Notes under the pieces: generated by a model
The model's input: only the letters and a program-made list of their open reading frames with translations
What the model was told of the DNA's origin: nothing
Database searches by the model: none
Assembly: GCF_001949145.1 (NCBI RefSeq)
Contig: NW_019091517.1
Coordinates: forward strand, 215,457 to 279,456
Length of the DNA: 64,000 nt
Direction: 5' to 3'
Origin: Acanthaster planci
Lineage: Eukaryota; Echinodermata; Asteroidea; Valvatida; Acanthasteridae
Translations under genes and position numbers: made by a program
Part shown: positions 61,801-64,000 of the stretch, in pieces
How the letters are laid out: each line of letters opens with the position of its first letter
How positions within the stretch are numbered: position 1 is the stretch's first letter

Positions 61801-64000
61801 CTTTGGCATTCTTCCTGGTGTTCTCCCAAGGTACCTCTGGCTCCTTCGGCTGTTCACTTGGCACATACCACGTGGCGTCCTCCTCTGCCATTAGTACATT
61901 CACATCCACTTCCCCTTGCACAGAGGACGGACCGGTCTTCTTGGTGGGATTGACTCCAGCCGTTTTCCTGGAAGTGTTTTTCAGAGGCAGGGGGCGCGAG
62001 TCATTCAAATTGAACTGCTGCCTCTGCAGCTGAATTTGGGCCTGCAGAATTTTGAGAGGGTGCACCTCTTCGGAGGCACCCATCTCACTGTTGGCGTCTG
62101 TGGCATCACTGGAGGTGGACACTGGGTTGGACACCAGGTCACCCGTCGAAGACACTGTGCTGTTGGACGTTCTATTGGCTTTAACTGCTTGGCTCATGGC
62201 TAGTTTTGACTGGTCCATATTGTCAAGTTGGTAGTTCTGACTAGTCCGTGATGTAAGTCCACCTTGTGAAGAATAAGATCCCGTGGACGCGGTCTCATTC
62301 ATGGACTGCTGAGAAGTGAGGGAGGACGCCGGTGAGTGATGCGACTGGTTAATGCAAGTAAGCTGGCTGAAAGAGTCGACGGGCTCATGGTTAGTGGCGG
62401 ACATTGTGGTGTCTGGAGAGAACACACTGTCTAAAAAATCCTGTGTGGCACTATCACTGTCCACAGAGGGGGGCTGGTGGTTGGACAAAAGACTGGGCAC
62501 TGACTCTGAACTGTTTAATTTTGTATCACTGGTCCTCCAAGAATTTGATGGCATATTTGGCGTTTGCGTGGCTGAACGGTTTGAGTTTTCCTCCACCAAT
62601 GGCAACTGCCCATCGCTCAGGGGTGTTGAGGCACTCAAATTTTCCAGTGATGGGGGCTGGTCAAAGGACTCCACACTCAGGGGATTCTGAGAGGACTTTT
62701 TTCTGCCACGCCTCTTCTTCGGGCCAATAGTACTGGCTGCAAGCATGTCATTGACTTCATCAGACTTTTTGCGCTTGCCCTTCTTCCTCGGCTTGTCCTC
62801 TGGTCGTCTGGTGTTCATCTGCATGGGCACACTCTGCTCGAGGAAATCACTGAACTGCATCTGGTAGTCTGAAGGTACACTTGCTGTACTGTACGAAGGG
62901 GAGCCAAACGAGTCACCCATCGAGACTAACGGTGGGGAAATATTCTGGCCACTGGCACCAGGTGGTGAAAACATTTGCTCAGGCATCTGAGGACCGTAAG
63001 AGGTTTGACTTGATGGGGTGGGGGTGTATTTCTGTCCCAAAATATTTCCAGGGTTATCTATAACTGATTTCATTCCCAACGGGCTGTGCGAAGTTGAAGT
63101 GAGTTTGGGGACGGAGCTGTCCATGTCAGCAATCATGTTGCGACAGGCAGCAGACAAAGCAGCAATGCAGTTCTGCCCACCAATTGAGGAAGAACCGTCA
63201 CCACTGTGACTTAGGTATTCCATATGAGAACCCTTCACTCCATCATCTTTCTTCTCCTTCAACGACTGAGTCAAGCGCTGAAGCTGTTGGACGGCATTTT
63301 CGGAATCTTTCCCCTTGTCCTGTGAGGTAACAGTGGTCGGGGTGGAGGTCGTGGGATTGGTCACGGGCGATGTTCGGATGGGCCTGGCGGAGTTAGAGTC
63401 CGGGGATGTCTGCTGTGCGACAGCAGCATTGGAACTCGGGGTGGATGGGGCTGAAGAGACGGCTGCACAGGACTCAGTAACAGAGGATGGAGCACTGGTC
63501 ATCTTCACGCTCTGATTTGTTGTGATGGATGTTGTAGTGGCTGAGGGGGATTGAAAACTTTTGCCCATGCTTGTACTGTTTTCCACCGAGGTTGGGCCTT
63601 GATTATTGAACAAACCAGGAGCCACGTTTGCACTTGTTCCATTCAGGTAGGGAGGATTTTTTACAGGTTGTGGCAGGCTGCTGACAGAATCTTGAATTTG
63701 GGAAGCACCACTAATTGCATTTAGTCCACCAGGAAAATCGTCAGCCATTGGGTCCCTTGACAAGCGAGCCAGCTTCTCCAACTCTGCACTGAAGATCATA
63801 TTTCTCCTTATGTCAGCCTGTGTTTGAGCTGCATCACTCTGCATCTGGTAAGCTGGAGGACAGTTATCGTTCACCACAGCACTGGAGCAGTTCATAACAT
63901 TATACCTCTGCTGGCCTTCAAGATATGTCTGGTTGGTGTACATTTCTGGACAACCAGCATTGGTCTGCACCGAGGTCGGACTGAATGTATCTGATTTAGT
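61801..64000 (-). CDS. Long 5'-partial exon of a putative bHLH transcription factor: disordered region with two basic NLS-like clusters
   Basis: The reading frame is open from the right window edge (first codons T-K-S-D-T-F-S-P) to a splice donor AAAG|GTAAGG, with intron starting at 61800. This gives about 733 residues and a phase 1 end; the start codon lies outside the window. Numbering from the edge, residues about 65-85 form a charged amphipathic stretch (RRNMIFSAELEKLARLSRDP). Residues about 150-230 are Ser/Thr/Pro-rich. A basic cluster KPRKKGKRKKSDE lies near 400-412 and a second, PKKRRGRKKS, near 425-435; together they look like nuclear localisation signals, and the second is only loosely AT-hook-like. 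A Gln-rich helix HPLKILQAQIQLQRQQFN sits near 640-660, and an acidic/aromatic patch DATWYVPSEQPKEPEVPWE near 705-725. Such composition is usual for large nuclear regulators. Joining to the bHLH exon at 15922-16086 is in frame (inference). I do not recognise the orthologue. The coding call is strong because no other frame stays open over 2.2 kb. Confidence 0.9.

Noticed and set aside
61447-61953. 168-codon plus-strand frame
   Set aside because: About a third of it is the antisense shadow of the long exon; the rest lies in the intron. No domain.

Overview
This is eukaryotic nuclear DNA with no prokaryotic operon structure. It is AT-leaning and dominated by non-coding sequence. It carries GT-AG spliced exons, non-autonomous DNA transposons, a THAP-like transposase relic and many short TACATG/GTACAT palindromic runs. 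The repeat flavour (a hAT-type element with CAGTGG ends, dense ACATGTAC and TACCGGTA words) suggests a marine invertebrate, perhaps an echinoderm or another invertebrate deuterostome. That is inference from style only; no ribosomal or mitochondrial marker is present.

One protein-coding gene can be supported, on the minus strand. Its 5' part lies beyond the right edge. A long exon (61801 to past 64000) encodes at least 733 residues of Ser/Thr/Pro/Gln/Asn-rich, mostly disordered protein with two basic nuclear-localisation-like clusters. It ends at a clear AAAG|GTAAGG donor in phase 1. About 45.7 kb further along the minus strand, a 165-bp exon (15922-16086) with a CAG acceptor and an AAAG|GTGAGC donor encodes a basic helix-loop-helix (bHLH) segment. 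It also begins in phase 1, so the two exons join in frame. A third, weaker candidate exon (14873-15054) is phase compatible and ends in a stop. Together they suggest a long bHLH transcription factor with its DNA-binding domain near the C-terminus. The exact family could not be named.

The 16087-61800 interval is best read as one giant intron. It holds a hAT MITE with a perfect 8-bp target duplication (16613-16794), an inverted-repeat element (20503-20692), a repeat combining a hammerhead-like core with a histone-type 3' stem-loop (31131-31191), a 169-bp foldback element (41844-42012), a nested inverted-repeat element (45778-46112), a THAP-like relic (46811-46990), a second foldback (59597-59711), and GC-richer blocks that could be enhancers.

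The left 14.8 kb has no confidently supported gene. It holds a 55-codon small ORF (1153-1320), a homeodomain-type motif cluster (779-937), a perfect 24-bp-stem hairpin (5975-6030), two promoter-like motif groups, and a plus-strand ORF running into a good splice donor (13931-14089). No tRNA, rRNA, CRISPR array or complete autonomous transposon was recognised.
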